Below, one piece after another: positions 50,434-62,959 of a stretch of DNA of 64,000 nucleotides (its first letter is position 1; each line of letters begins with the position of its first letter). The stretch is from Branchiostoma floridae. Taxonomy: Eukaryota; Chordata; Leptocardii; Amphioxiformes; Branchiostomatidae. The stretch spans positions 12,248,955 to 12,312,954 of the forward strand of contig NC_049991.1 in assembly GCF_000003815.2 (NCBI RefSeq). The letters are read 5' to 3'. The position numbers were made by a program, and so were the translations under genes. The notes under the pieces were generated by a model. It did not search any database. It was given only the letters and a program-made list of their open reading frames with translations, and was not told the DNA's origin.

Positions 50434-52665
50434 TCAAAAGTTTGTACTCTTTGAATGCTTCAGCCGACAGTACTGATACTGTGTGAAAGAAGCCATCGTC
50501 TTGGCGCGAGGAATTCTTCGAGATTTTGAGGCGCGCATTCCAAGGTTTCCTTCCTCGTCTGAGAGATCTTCGTCGTTTCTTACGATGGGTGCAGCTGTAG
50601 CACCCAACAGCTCGGGTTCTATGTCCTCGTAGATGTGCTCCGACATGCGGTTGGTGTCCTCTCGTTGTAGATGTTTTCTCATTGTTGCTTTGGGATCGCT
50701 GTCGTCGGGCGAGCTCATCATTGAGGACCGAAGAGCCGCGTTACGATGCCCGCCTAGAGTGGGATCGTCAACATACGAATTCCTGTTCTCGTAAACATTG
50801 TCCACCAAAGTGACACAGTCTGATCTCGGTCTCACGTTTACGTTTGGTCTGCTACCACTGACGTCGGGCTGTGCTTCTCCGAGCCGCCGCCGACAAATGC
50901 TCAAGAAACCGCAAAGACTGCCGCCATTTTCTTCTTCCTCTTCATCCGTTTCTGTTTTTATGACAACCTTCGGTTTTCGACACTGGATGATAGCGTAGTG
51001 AATGCTGGCCACAGATAGTGTTATGATTGCCATCCCGCACAGAAAAGTACCAACTATGATCGGTCCTAACATCTCTTCCATGTACGTCTTGCCAGGTAGA
51101 GTTGAAAACGTGGTACACACCTTGCTTGAAACACAAAGCCTGTACATTGTTCCAGGCCGCAGGTGCTGTAGATGGTGGTCGGACCCTCCCCCGACTTCCA
51201 CCGCCAGGAGCTTGGAGATGGTTCGGTTCGAGTTTTCATCGAGAATTGTCACGTTCGCACAAAACGGAGGCCGTGCACAATCTAGAGTGCACCCAAATCG
51301 AACTGTTGCTTCGTCCGTTGACACTTTGACAATAGACAGTTCTAAGTCGGTAGTCATTTGTAAGTTCGACCCTTGAGATGTAAATTCTGAGCAAATGTCA
51401 GGAACTTTAGTAGTTGTTTGTGGTTTTGGTACTGTTGGTTGCGGTACAATTCTTCCAGAAGGTCGGGTGGGGATAACACCACCACCTTGCGTTGGAACAG
51501 TTGTGGCCGATGACAAGGTAGGAGCCAAGGGTTTCCCGCCGGGGCTAACAGCTCCCTTCTCTGTGGGACCTTTAGGCGGAGTCCCGGCGGGTGTTGGCGC
51601 GGGTTTGCTCGACGTCGTAGCCACCTCGGGGGTCGGAGTCGTCTTCACAACAACCGGTACAGGATCTCGCGTGAGGGTCAAGATCAGCTTGGAGCTGACG
51701 GATCCTGCGGGATTTGTAGCGACACAGATGTACGTTCCTCTGTCTCTGTACTGCACCGACCGCAGCACTATCATCCTGTCCGTACCCTCATCCTTGGGTC
51801 TCACCGTCCCTGCAGGAGTTATCCACTTGACGGTCGGGAGCGGGTCCCCATCTATAGCGCAGTGGAGATATACTCTGCTCTCTACGGGGATTACACCTTT
51901 GGGGATGGCCCAGGCCCGTGCCGTGGGAGCTTTACATGGTAGCTCCTCGGCTTGATCGACTCTCTCTCCGTGTAGCTCAGCAGGTGTGGCGCAGGTGATG
52001 TCCTTACGCTGCTGAACGTCGACGTTCGTTGTTTTCAGCCAGTCGGCTAACCATTGTACCCCACAGTTACAGTGCCATGGGTTGGCGTGGAGAAGCAAAT
52101 GTGAGAGAGAGTTCATACGGTCGAAGGCACCCGAGGGTAGAGCTGTTATTTCGTTATGGTGTATCCTCAGAGAGCGCAGCTTGGTCATACGATTAAAAGC
52201 TTCAATCGGAATGTACGTTAACTTGTTGTTGTTAAGTTTGAATAGCTGTAGTCCAGGTAGATATTGCAATGACTCCCACGGAAATTCTTTTAGCTCGTTG
52301 TTTCCCAAGTCCAGATTTCTCAGCGCTCCTAGTCGCATGAAGGCCATGTCCGATATGGTCTGTATATTGTTGTAGCTAAGCCATATGGAGTGTACCATGG
52401 AGTACCTGGCCAAAGAGTCGTCAGTTATAACAGTCAGGTCGTTAGCGGCCAGGTTGAGGGAAGTCGTGGTCCGCGGGATCTCTGTGGGAACCGTCTGTAG
52501 GTTTTGGTACGTGCACTCCACCGAGCAGAGCAGAGTGACGTTGTTGCAGCGGCACTTGCAGACCGTCGGGCAGGTGGGGAGCGCCCCTGCCGCCGAGCTG
52601 ACGACTATCCACGCCACGGGGAGAATCAAGAGCAGCGTCCACGGCGTAACGGTAAATTTGGACAT
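50434..52665 (-). CDS. LRR-Ig-FN3 single-pass transmembrane receptor (LRFN/LRIT-like), intronless CDS
   Basis: 743 aa in one exon. Order: signal peptide ~1-28 (LLLILPVAWIVVSSAAG); LRRNT 32-65 (CPTVCKCRC); about five LRRs 66-190; LRRCT 195-246 (NPWHCNCGVQWL...); one Ig domain ~248-333 with Cys269 and Cys314 (GTYICVA); Pro/Thr-rich linker 335-422; FN3-like domain ~425-522 with extra Cys pairs; TM ~533-560; cytoplasmic tail 183 aa. The tail has an acidic run (DEEEEEN) and tyrosine sites VYENR and IYEDI of SH2-ligand type. It ends STNF, which fits a class I PDZ ligand (S/T-x-hydrophobic). This architecture is shared by the vertebrate LRFN/SALM and LRIT neuronal adhesion proteins; I cannot choose between them. 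RE1-like motifs lie on both sides (49133, 54257). Confidence 0.95.
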   Translation of the reverse strand: MSKFTVTPWTLLLILPVAWIVVSSAAGALPTCPTVCKCRCNNVTLLCSVECTYQNLQTVPTEIPRTTTSLNLAANDLTVITDDSLARYSMVHSIWLSYNNIQTISDMAFMRLGALRNLDLGNNELKEFPWESLQYLPGLQLFKLNNNKLTYIPIEAFNRMTKLRSLRIHHNEITALPSGAFDRMNSLSHLLLHANPWHCNCGVQWLADWLKTTNVDVQQRKDITCATPAELHGERVDQAEELPCKAPTARAWAIPKGVIPVESRVYLHCAIDGDPLPTVKWITPAGTVRPKDEGTDRMIVLRSVQYRDRGTYICVATNPAGSVSSKLILTLTRDPVPVVVKTTPTPEVATTSSKPAPTPAGTPPKGPTEKGAVSPGGKPLAPTLSSATTVPTQGGGVIPTRPSGRIVPQPTVPKPQTTTKVPDICSEFTSQGSNLQMTTDLELSIVKVSTDEATVRFGCTLDCARPPFCANVTILDENSNRTISKLLAVEVGGGSDHHLQHLRPGTMYRLCVSSKVCTTFSTLPGKTYMEEMLGPIIVGTFLCGMAIITLSVASIHYAIIQCRKPKVVIKTETDEEEEENGGSLCGFLSICRRRLGEAQPDVSGSRPNVNVRPRSDCVTLVDNVYENRNSYVDDPTLGGHRNAALRSSMMSSPDDSDPKATMRKHLQREDTNRMSEHIYEDIEPELLGATAAPIVRNDEDLSDEEGNLGMRASKSRRIPRAKTMASFTQYQYCRLKHSKSTNF

Positions 52666-55600
52666 CTTTGTCGCCTTCTGAACACTTCTCGCGTCCCGAA
52701 CAGAGTTAACTCAGCCTAAGCTTGGTCCGACAACAGTTCGCGTTTTTCTTTCTCCATGCTTGCTCTGTGGCAAGGAAGCGCGTTAGAAAATAAGCTGATT
52801 ACCATCACATAGTAGTCCCAGTTTCCATCGTTCCCACCTGCAATTTCCCCTCAGAAGCCAGCACCCGTGTGCAGCATGTATACATGAGCGAGCAAGTCAG
52901 CTTTCCGTGGCTGCTCATCCAAACGCCGGATCGACCCGCACTCCTGTCAATCTCGCTGGAGTCCAGCCTTCTGATTGGTCGCTTTTTTCAGGACTTTTCT
53001 TGTGATTCGATTGCTGCGCTCCCTCGCCGGGGGAAATCACACCATCGGCCGTAAATAGGGCCTGATTGCCGCGCGTAAATAGGCACTTATTGCAGTGAAA
53101 ACTTGTCAGGCTCGCCAAATGTACTTAATTTGCAGTCCACAAATAGGACATTAGGCGCATTTGCCTGACAATAAACAGATATCCCGCTTATATTTTACAC
53201 GGTGATGATAGAAACGCCACAATCCTGACATGGCAGTATCTCCTCCAGCATCGCGGGACCAGGATTAAAAGTAAAAATGATTGACAGCTCGAGCACGCGT
53301 TGTACATCTTAATCATACCCAGCCCGAGCACCCCCATCCCTCTGTGGGGTTATGGGAGCAGCGAATATGATCAATATTTTATTGCCCCGCTTTCGCTCTA
53401 CATAATCCATAACCCTGCCGAGCTCTGTGCTGATGAAAAATCACGCGAAATTACTTCCACTTCGAGATGTCTAAATTGAATACTCAGGGACAGGTCACCT
53501 TGTGTGCTATTCTGAACAGATCTGAGATAGAGCTTTGTCACATACGGTCTTCGTTTCATGGAGATTCTTCTATGTGAATACCGGTCGATCTATCCTTACA
53601 TGGCACACATTTGAGTTGTTGGGTGTGATGAGGCCTTCGAGATAATCATATGGTCCTGGGACCACAGAAAGTCGTAAAACGTAATCAAACCCGTCTCTCC
53701 CCCGCCGTGCGTTGAGGGATATGCCGGGACAGGATTTATGATATACGGCGGTTATCATTACTATTAATTGTAGTGATAATGAGGTCTAACCGCCGCCGTA
53801 AATCTGTCAAAGGTGCAACATGGCGGGAAAACGGGCAGACTGGGTAGAACGGACGGGCAGGGCGCCATTTTACTATAGCGTGTAAAAATGTCAGGATTTC
53901 GTGAAGGGTGTCTTATGAATTAGCCACGCATTAACAGAGGCAAGCTGTCTTCTTTACACGTAAAATTTGATTATGGATTGGTATATGTATCAATTCAAAT
54001 CTTCATGATATTCTGATTTTACACATGTAAAAAGCTACATAAAAATACATGTACATGTATATGGAAATACGCAGGAGATTTGCTGTGACAAAATTAGGGA
54101 CTCCTAGTATATCTTTTTATACCTGTCAATCACGACAGAGCCATGGAAAACTTAATCTTCTTGTTATGGCTTCGAGACAAAATTAAAACATAGCTATAAT
54201 TACTTCCGCTTTGGTGTGGTGTTGTGACTAAGCGTGTGACGACGTGTGATTTTGGTTTCAGCACCAAGGACATGGATAATTCTGAAAATGCGCCTAGCGC
54301 AAAGGGCGCCATTTTTATCTGTCTGTAAGGTCCAGTGTTCGTCAACGCTTTGACCAATCGTGTCAGTGAACGTTATATGTTTGTCATTTAAGTTGCCCAA
54401 CATCCAAGCCCTTGTGCTATTTGGTTAATCAGAAGTGTCTTTGAGACTCTTTGGCAAACTCATTCAGAATTACATTTTATCTTCAAATCTAGCAGGCGTT
54501 GAGTTAGTGACAGACATGTGCGTGCTGAACGCTGTTTACGTTACGAATCCGAGTGCTTCCCACTTCAATTGAGAAAGCATTAGCGCTAAGTGGGGTGACC
54601 TTCGTGAGTTTTGCAACATTAAAATCAATTAGACACACGGATGTCTCTTAGCATTTGGGACAGTCTTCTAATGAATAGACATATGTCAAATTCAATAAGA
54701 AATGCATTTTCTTCTAAAGGGCAAATGAAACGGCATTTTCCAATGGCTATCAATAGTAGCTGTGAAAAAAGCAAGTGGCGTACTTTGCCTGGGTCAAACA
54801 TGGCAAATTCGGTTTACAGTGCGCCCAGTTTTGAGTGGTGTGCTTGGAACTCGGTCTTCAAGAGTCCACTTGTATTGTACACTTACTAGTATTTTGATTT
54901 TCTACCGTTCAGAGCGTCATGATCGCCCCATATGATTAATCTGTCTTACTAGCTAAGTTAAAGACACTGTTAACATGCATGACCATCATTATTCTAACAC
55001 GAGCCGAGGCATCATTTAGCCGAGGGCTAACCAAAGCCTCCTGGCCGCTGCCATGGCAACTGACCTGGTCCCCATTAGAGGGAATATTTCGGTGGGCGGA
55101 GGTTGACATTTACCACGCACAGCTTGTCCAAACTTGTTTTCCACCGTACTGAAGAAGCCGGAAGGATGCAGATATATTGATCACGGGATGAATCGTGCTG
55201 TATGAAAGGATTGGGAGATAATAGTCACAGGGGAATATCGCTTTGGGTTGACGCACTACATCCAGGGAAGGGTTCAGATCAGATAACACACATGATGTAT
55301 TACAGCTCTTTTATTCCAGCAATATGACGGATGTAATTTTTCAACTTTAATGATTTGTATGTAAGATGAGTGTATCTTAAAAGAATAACAACAATCGCGA
55401 GAATATTGTGCGCTGGTAACATATTTAGTGATGTGGACGTGAAAGGGTAGAAAATCAGAGGAAGTGACTGCGTGTCCCAACGGAGGGAAGGCTAGTTGAG
55501 AGAGTCAGAGTTGATGCTGACGGTCCCTCCTGTAGGACTCACTAATGGACGCGTACCGCCTATTTCTGATACCAAGCGGTCCCCTGGGCTGGGGATGTGG

Positions 55601-57000
55601 GACGAATACGCGATCTACACAGAAAGTTGGTGAACTGCTAACTCGGTTAAAAAAAAGCACTGTGGAGCTCAGAGATACAAAGACAGATGGTGATGTCACT
55701 GATATTACGAAAAAAGGCAAAGGATACGTTGTAATCCTCGTGCTGTCTCTTTCTTTCTTTAGTCTTCAAGTTATTATTATGAAAGCTATATTCGCCGTGG
55801 AATGTACATGAAACTTTACAAGTTGTACATTTTAACGATCCTTTTAGCATTAGACTCTATTTAGCTTTTGTGGGTCACAATGACATATGCATAAACTGGG
55901 CTCTATTCTAGAAATATATGGAAGGCAACTTCGACATTGTTTACGAACTGAATATTTACGGCGTTTGTTAAAAGCGACATCTAGCGTAGGATGGTTGGTT
56001 TACACAGCGTGAGGCCTGATGGCGATAGTGATTCATGTATATTTGAAGTCATCTTTACATTTCAATATAACGTAACAAAACGTTATAACTTGTCGGGGTT
56101 TGAGATGAGCAGTGGCTCGACATAAAACATGGCGTGAGGAGTATAGGAGAAACATCCCTTCAAAATCTCCGTAGAGAGAACTTGTAATGTCAACTTAACT
56201 ACTGCACGTCATTTGTCAATTTTAGGTCCCTGAAGGACTAGCTATTGTCATTCAAGACAGTCATTTAAGTGCTCTTATTAGATTTTGAAGTGGTATCTAA
56301 TAACTTGCTCGAGTTATTCCGCAGTTTCTAAACACCGTTTCCATGTCCAAATTCACCGTAACGATATAAGTCCGGTTCGATATGCTCACCGTCGTTGGAA
56401 GAAAATCAATCCCTGATGGTCTAGTCTGTATTCCGGACCCCCAGCACGATCTCAATAATATCAGCTGATGAGCTGGTCTGTGTAGGCCCTGGAGACAGTC
56501 TGGCATCCAGGCTACTGATGATGACCTGGCCTTTGAGTGAGTTTTTGTTGAAAGGCTGTTGTAAGCGCCAACTCTCCAGTTTGAGTTTACCGCCATTAGT
56601 TTAGAAGGTTAGCTTTCCTGCCAAAGTCAGTCCCACCACCCTGGGGAGTAAGCCAGTGGCGGGAATGCAGACCTGAGACAGGGTCAGTCAGTTGAGAAAG
56701 GCAACCGTCTGGAATTGGTGGAGGAGCCCTACTTGATCCTACTTTGCCCCTGTTGGTGTTATTTGGGGGGTTCATTGAGCTGTGGATGTATCGGTGCTTT
56801 CCTTTCCAACCTTTTTGGTCTTACCGTGCGTGTATTGCTCGTGTCACAGACATGATTAGTCTGAATCCGATTATTGAAAGACATAGAAGGATAGATTGTC
56901 TGCTTCTGCTCGAGACTTGATAACTTGTCTGCAGTTGAGATCTAACGTTATTCCAGTAGGCGTCGCTTTTTCATGACTGACTGACTAGGGAGATTACCCA
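52666..57000. other. Intergenic region between divergent LRR receptor and ALYREF genes
   Basis: 4.3 kb holding the LRR receptor promoter (GC-richer, 52.7-53.3 kb) and the ALYREF upstream region. No gene is supported. An open frame at about 56300-56590 (minus) beside 56600-56770 might be a decayed retroelement, but I cannot name it. Confidence 0.5.
54257..54277 (+). promoter_or_regulatory. NRSE/RE1-like motif upstream of LRR receptor gene
   Basis: TTCAGCACCAAGGACAT, one mismatch (last position) from the RE1 consensus. It is 1.6 kb upstream of the LRR receptor start codon. Confidence 0.45.
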
Positions 57001-57029
57001 CAGTGCATTGTATATCCGGTTACCCAAAG

Positions 57030-57040
57030 ACCGCCATTTT
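57030..57040 (+). promoter_or_regulatory. YY1-like site in the ALYREF core promoter
   Basis: ACCGCCATTTT, the YY1-type motif common near start sites of housekeeping genes, 86 bp before the ALYREF start codon. No TATA box is seen. A transcription start in the pyrimidine-rich stretch 57070-57090 is possible. Confidence 0.45.
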
Positions 57041-57125
57041 CTCCGCGTCGGTGTGCTGCACGCAGTAGCTGGTCTTCTCTTCCACTTTTGCTGTCTGTTC
57101 CAGTACAGAATACACACTTTTCACA

Positions 57126-60100
57126 ATGACGGACAAGATGGACATGTCTCTTGACGATATCATCAAGCTCAACAAGCCCGGGCGCGGCGGGAGAGGCCGG
57201 GGAGGCGGCCGGGGACGGGGAGGTGGCCGGGGACGCGGCGCAAGTCGAGGCCGTGGCGGCGGCGGTGGAGGTGGCTTCAGTGCCGGTGGTGGCGGCGGCG
57301 GTGGTCCCATGAGGAGGGGAAGACGGGGCAACCCTAGGTCAGCTCCGTACTCGAGGGTTAGTATGTTTTCCCGTCCTTCGTAGCCCAAAAATCCTCCTCC
57401 TGTATTGTCAACATGTATCACAAACCGGATATCGTCATCAGTGGGCTACGCCATGTTAGCGTCATCTCCCTCACTGACAAAGAAAACCAGGACGGACGTT
57501 TAAACGAGTATTTTCGGTGTCCAGGAACCACAATATCCACAAGTTTAATATAAACCAGCTACATTACGTATAGTACTAGGTCTGTCCTGCACCAGGTGGG
57601 TTATTTTCTCTGGAGTTATGAAGTTATAAGGGAAACAAAATTTGCCCCCCTCCCACGGTGTGAAACAGGACACATGCAAAATAGACAGGCACGAGGACGC
57701 CACCCGGACATGGGACTCAAAACATGACGTAAAGGAACAGGTGATGATGAAGTGTCACAACATGTGTCAAGAACAACACCTTCAAGTCAAAACGTGTCAC
57801 ACGATAATGGGCCAGAGGTATACTTTGTCTGTGCTTTGTCCTAACTTTTGTTTTCAGCACTTCAGTAACGTTATGTCACATAATGTGTGACTTGTGTAAT
57901 CTTATCCTCATAATATTTCATGTTTGACGTAACCTCAACAGATGCAGGTGCATCTTGTATATTGTTCCCAATTGAAAAAGATTATTAAAAAATCGCTAAG
58001 TCCCACATTACTCCACATGAAATAGCTTTGCAGTTAATTGACTTGAACTAATTTCCATAAGAAATGCACAGATGCTTTTCCTGTCCCTGGCTGAACAAAA
58101 GTACATTAGAAAGATAAAAGAGTGTCATAACACATTAAAAAGACAAAGGTTTTCCTAAGGAATTGCTAGACAAGAGGAACCTGGAAGTTGTGTAGAATTG
58201 TCTTACACTTATCAGCTTCGTCTTGATTCCAGGAACATTACAAGTAATTGCGTCCATCTGAAATTGGACACTAAAATGACACAACAGCAGATGATCTCCA
58301 ATAAGAATATATCGATAGTAGCTACAGAATATTGCAACCCTTCCACAAAAGAAAATTAACTATCAAGTTTACCAGGTCAAACCAACGAAGTTCAGCTATA
58401 AATGAAACAGGCTATTTTTTTACACAGCTCGTATTAGGTTAACCACACCGACAGACAGTCATCTTTGACATGGAAGGACCACCAGACTAAGTATTTATGA
58501 TATCTTAAACTATTGCGATGCTCAGTCAGCTGTTTAAGATTTAACGTGTGCATGCAGACCTTTCACGAATTTTGAATAAGCTGAAAACTGAAACTGAATA
58601 TTTTGACTTTAGATCTCTTTTTGTACCTTTGCAGCCCCAGTCCATGCCAGATGTGTGGCAACACGACATGTTTGACGGTGGTGTCGGAGGAGGGGGTGCA
58701 CGGAGGGCGCCACAGCTAGGGGGAGGGGGGACCGGCATCTCCACAGGAGGGAAGCTCCTCATATCTAACCTGGACTTTGGGGTCTCAGACGCAGACATCA
58801 AGGTGGGTCATAGTGCTTTCCTGGAGACACTGCAATGGGTTGCAACTTGCTCTATTAATCCTACATTCGACATTGTTTTATGAAACTCTAGGGAAGAAAG
58901 GAATGGGTTGACTCTGAAGTACACTTTGTTCAAATTCCAACACCCCTCCTAGAACTCCCCTTACCGTTCATGAACAATGTGAAACAAAGTTTGATTGCCT
59001 AATTGTTATTCATGAGATACAGTTGCACTTGTAGTAGAGAAGTTATAAGCTACTGTAGTTAGTGGTTGCTCACACAGGGTTCCTTGTGAATGTCACAAAA
59101 AGAACCTCAATACTTCAGTTTACAAGTTCTTCAGATGACTTGTGTTTGTACACAAATAAAAGATTTGTTTAATTGATTCTTGCTTAATCCAATGTCTGAT
59201 CCAATGTTAGTAAATGCAACATTTTGCTCTTTGGGATAGCTTTTACAAAGTGTTTATTTTCTTCCTGCAGGAGCTGTTTGCAGAGTTTGGGAACCTGAAG
59301 AAGGCAGCGGTACACTACGATAGGTCAGGTCGCAGCCTGGGGACGGCGGATGTCGTGTTTGAGAAGAGAGCAGACGCCATGAGAGCCATGAAGCAGTACA
59401 ACGGTGTTCCACTAGATGGTATGTTAAGAAAAAGTAGCTCAAATTATTGTATTTGTGTCCACTCTGTAAAAATAATCAATGACAGACTAAGTTGATGCAT
59501 TTTCATACCAAGAATGTTGTGGAGAGTTTTTGGAAAAGAATGAAGATAAATTTGTATGCGTATGTTTCATTGGAAATTCATTGAATTTTTTCGGAATTTA
59601 GAAAGGTTTAAAACTGAGCCTCTTATGTCCACATCAAATGTAAAAGTCCATTCATATCTTACAAAATATCCTGAAGAGTCGTGAAATGTTAATTAATTGT
59701 TACAGATGACATGTATATATCAATAATACAGGTAATATGAAGCCCTGCATTACCCTAACTACCCATGTTGTATCTCTGTAGGACGGTCAATGAACATCCA
59801 GTTGGTGACTTCAAACCTGGCCGCAGCAGGCGGTGGTGGAGGCGGCGGCGGTGGTGTCGGTGGCGCCAGACAGGGGTAAGACTTGTGTTGTTGTTAATCA
59901 GCTATTTCTGAAAAAGTACAGGTGAACTTCAGTATTATTAGACACATACATGTCTGCAAAAAGGAAGCTATGGATAGGTACATTCTCATGTCATGTGTAA
60001 GCAAAGGAAAAGTTGAACTAGTTCTTTCACCCACAATTATCTGTGGAACCCATTACTACCATCGCCCTAAGCACAAATAAAAAGAAACCCTGCCATCCGT

Positions 60101-61263
60101 TTACAATTGTATGTGATGAACTCACCAGACTTCTTTTCGACATACCAGCAATATTCTGTCTGTTTAGGTCTTAATAAATCTAGGATAGAATCATTCTTTG
60201 AAAAGATAACTGTTAATAGAGTGGTTTGGAAAGAAACCTGGTACGAATGCTGAAAAGCTGTTGGTGTTGGTCTTGCACATGTCCAAGCCTTGCTATTCCT
60301 TACATGGATATCTCACAAGTGTGAGGACATGTGCCCAGACCTAGAGAAAAGCACAGAGGATCACACATGGCAGGCTACAGGTGTGGGGCACTCCAAGCTA
60401 GTGTTCCATGTATAGCACTGCCTACATACAGATCATGGCCTCAAGCTTTGTTTATTACCATATTGTTGTAATGAACTTAAAGATATGATATGCTTTTGTC
60501 CTTCCTCTCTTGTATTATCGTTAATCATTAGCCCATACTAGTGTCAAGCACAATAAAAATGTTTGTATTACAAAGTTAATGTATTTTCACTTAATGCTGA
60601 TATGTAACCAATTAACAGGAACCAACTGACAGGAACCAATTGACAGGAACCAATTGGCCATCTATATCAAGTACTTAACATGCTTGAAACTTAGCCAACT
60701 GTTTAGGCTATTGATTTTTGGTAACAGATTCCCACTGTTGCCAAAGTAAAGCCTAACAATTGAAACATTTGTGTGTCCTTCAGTGGAGGCAGCTACGGAG
60801 GAGGCAGAGGGCGTGGCGGAAGGGGCCGAGGTGGGTTCGGGGGCAGGGGACGCGGTAGGGGTGGTGGTCGTGGAGGCAAGAGCAGAGAAAACATCTCAGC
60901 AGAACAGCTGGACGCTGAGCTAGATGCATACAATGCCGGGGTAAGTTGGAGTACAATTTGTTTCTCCCATGAAAGACATAAGTAGATGGTGCATTTCTTT
61001 ACAACAGTTTGGCTGTAGTGCAACAATGTATAGTTTCGTACATCGCTGGTTTGAAATAATGTTTTTTACAACATCGAACAGAATTAATGATATAAGTGAG
61101 TACTTTGATGTGAAGAGATGAGAAGATTAAGGGTTAATCTTGTTTGTTTAACTTGTGCTTTTATAAGAACTACTAGTACCTTGTTATTGAAGTTTTTGTG
61201 AACACCGCAAACAGGAAAGACCAATAATCTAACCACTGTTTTCTCTTGCAGATGAACAGCTAG
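57126..61263 (+). CDS. ALYREF: ALYREF / THOC4 mRNA export adaptor (six exons)
   Basis: Exons 57126-57356, 58635-58802, 59271-59418, 59782-59875, 60784-60940 and 61252-61263 sum to 810 bp, 269 aa. The N-terminal UAP56-binding motif ([13 protein letters not shown], residues ~5-17) is followed by an RGG/Gly-rich arm. The linker [18 protein letters not shown] leads to an RRM at ~115-192: RNP2 LLISNL, RNP1-like [10 protein letters not shown], and the family hallmark [21 protein letters not shown] second Gly/RGG arm and the C-terminal UAP56-binding motif ([18 protein letters not shown]) close the protein. ALYREF couples spliced, capped mRNA to the TREX complex and NXF1 in the nucleus. The exon 1 donor is GTTAGT; the last exon codes only MNS. 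Gly runs after residue 197 and in exon 2 make it longer than the human protein (~257 aa). Confidence 0.97.
60607..60657. repeat. 14-bp tandem repeat, about 3.6 units
   Basis: ACCAATTGACAGGA and one-base variants in ALYREF intron 5. Confidence 0.85.
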
Positions 61264-62070
61264 ATGACTTCCAGGTGGATGAACCAAGGGGGAGGGGGGG
61301 GGGCACTTCCATAAATCCTTACTTCAGACCACAGTCCCAGATTAGTTGGTGTTCTACATGTACAGTGACGACTACAAGAAAGGATACAACAGGAATATAG
61401 AGATATAGATGCACCTTGTAGTAGTGGTCAATATTTTGTAATTCCTTCGTATATAGTCAGGGCTCATGTGTTTCCATTTTTATGTAAGAGGAAATAGTGA
61501 AATAGCATGGCATGGGTTTAAAGAACTCCCATATCCACTCTCAGAGGCTCCACTCCAGTATGTTTTAGTCCCCACCAGTCATTCTAAACGACATGTATGG
61601 AGCTTGTTGACCGTCATTAGCATTTCCAGAATCTCGAGAGAAGAATTGATCATCATCAGCATCTTCATTTGTACTTTATCCCTCTCATATTGTTTGTAGT
61701 CTATTGTACCTCATTGTGTAAGCACTATATTCCGTAAAAGTCGTATTTTTAAGTTGGAAGGAAAATAGAAAAGGAAGATAGAATTAAATATTCCCGGCAA
61801 CGAGTTGATTAACGGCGTTTTGAATCTGTATCTTTTGGTTTTAATTCTATACTATACTATAATTTTAGCGATATTCCGACACCTGTTTTTTTTCTTAACC
61901 TCCTGATGTTAGTCTTTGTAAACGTACATGTACTTTGTTGTGTTTAAATAGAGGGGAAACTTTGTTACAGAACGAAATACACAAAGCAATCTGTGTCTCT
62001 CTTTATTTGATGAAGTGTGCCTGTATTTCTTTTTTTCTTGTTAATAAATTACAGTTTTAACAGGTGAACC
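61264..62070 (+). other. ALYREF 3' UTR (probable)
   Basis: Non-coding sequence from the stop to the first AATAAA at 62043-62048. A later AATAAA near 62143 is an alternative. It begins with a G-rich run (61290-61303). Confidence 0.5.
62043..62048 (+). terminator. Polyadenylation signal AATAAA, ALYREF
   Basis: AATAAA 780 bp past the stop, after an AT- and T-rich stretch. Confidence 0.5.
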
Positions 62071-62959
62071 AAGTTTGTAGAAATGCTCTCTTGTAATGCT
62101 ATTCATTACACCAAAAATACCTGTAACATTGTCAGACCACAGAAATAAAAACATAGGGTCTTCTCAACTGCTTTGAAAAGTTATCAGAAGGAAACTTTGT
62201 GGTATCATAAGGCTTAAGCTCTGTCTGAATCTTTGCAGAGAATTTGGTAACAACATTTCACTCAAGCACTGGACCAATGCTGACCTACGTGTTCTGCATA
62301 GAACAAGAAGCATCAATGTTGATGATATCCCATAAAACAGTAATAAAATGTAAGAAGGGACCAGGAAGTGTGAAAATACAAAAATATTCCAACATGATTG
62401 AATGTTGGTACGATTATGACAAGGGATAGCAAACAACGAGCTGGAAACATTTAAATTAGCTGCATATAATGTTATATATTCCGACTGGTCTGTCCTCGAA
62501 AAGTTGGCTTCACCAAGTGTGGCACACAAGTAACGTTAATAGCCAACAGCTTAATTGTAAACTTAAAATCTAAGGAAAAGCATTAATGTGCAAATGACGA
62601 TGTTGATTAAGTGGGGACAAAAATTTACGACCTCGAAATATTTCAAGAAAGAAGTTGTGTATTAGTGCTGCCTTTGTAAGTGAAGAACCCAAATTGGCCT
62701 TTTGGCTTGCTGCTTTTTATTGAGGTCATTAGTGATTAGGTATGACCTGTGTAATTGTTGGACAGAACATCGTGTAGCCGCTTCTGTAAAAAAAGTTACA
62801 GAATGGATAAATTTGACCTCCAAAACTCATTGATAACTCTAATCATGAAGCACTGTCCAAACGCTCCCATACCTGGGACTACTTTTTCTCCGCGCATTCC
62901 TCCTTGTTGTGCTTGGGCGGAAACGCGGATGGCGATCAGACATACAACCGCACATCCGG

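Noticed and set aside
51395-51955. 186-codon plus-strand frame inside the LRR receptor
   Set aside because: It is an antisense shadow of the Pro/Thr-rich linker and Ig domain, with no motif of its own.
56297-56770. Possible LINE remnant upstream of ALYREF
   Set aside because: Some phrases look retroelement-like, but no reverse-transcriptase or endonuclease motif could be read.
57020-57421. 133-codon proline/arginine-rich minus-strand frame
   Set aside because: It is an antisense shadow of the ALYREF Gly/Arg arm.
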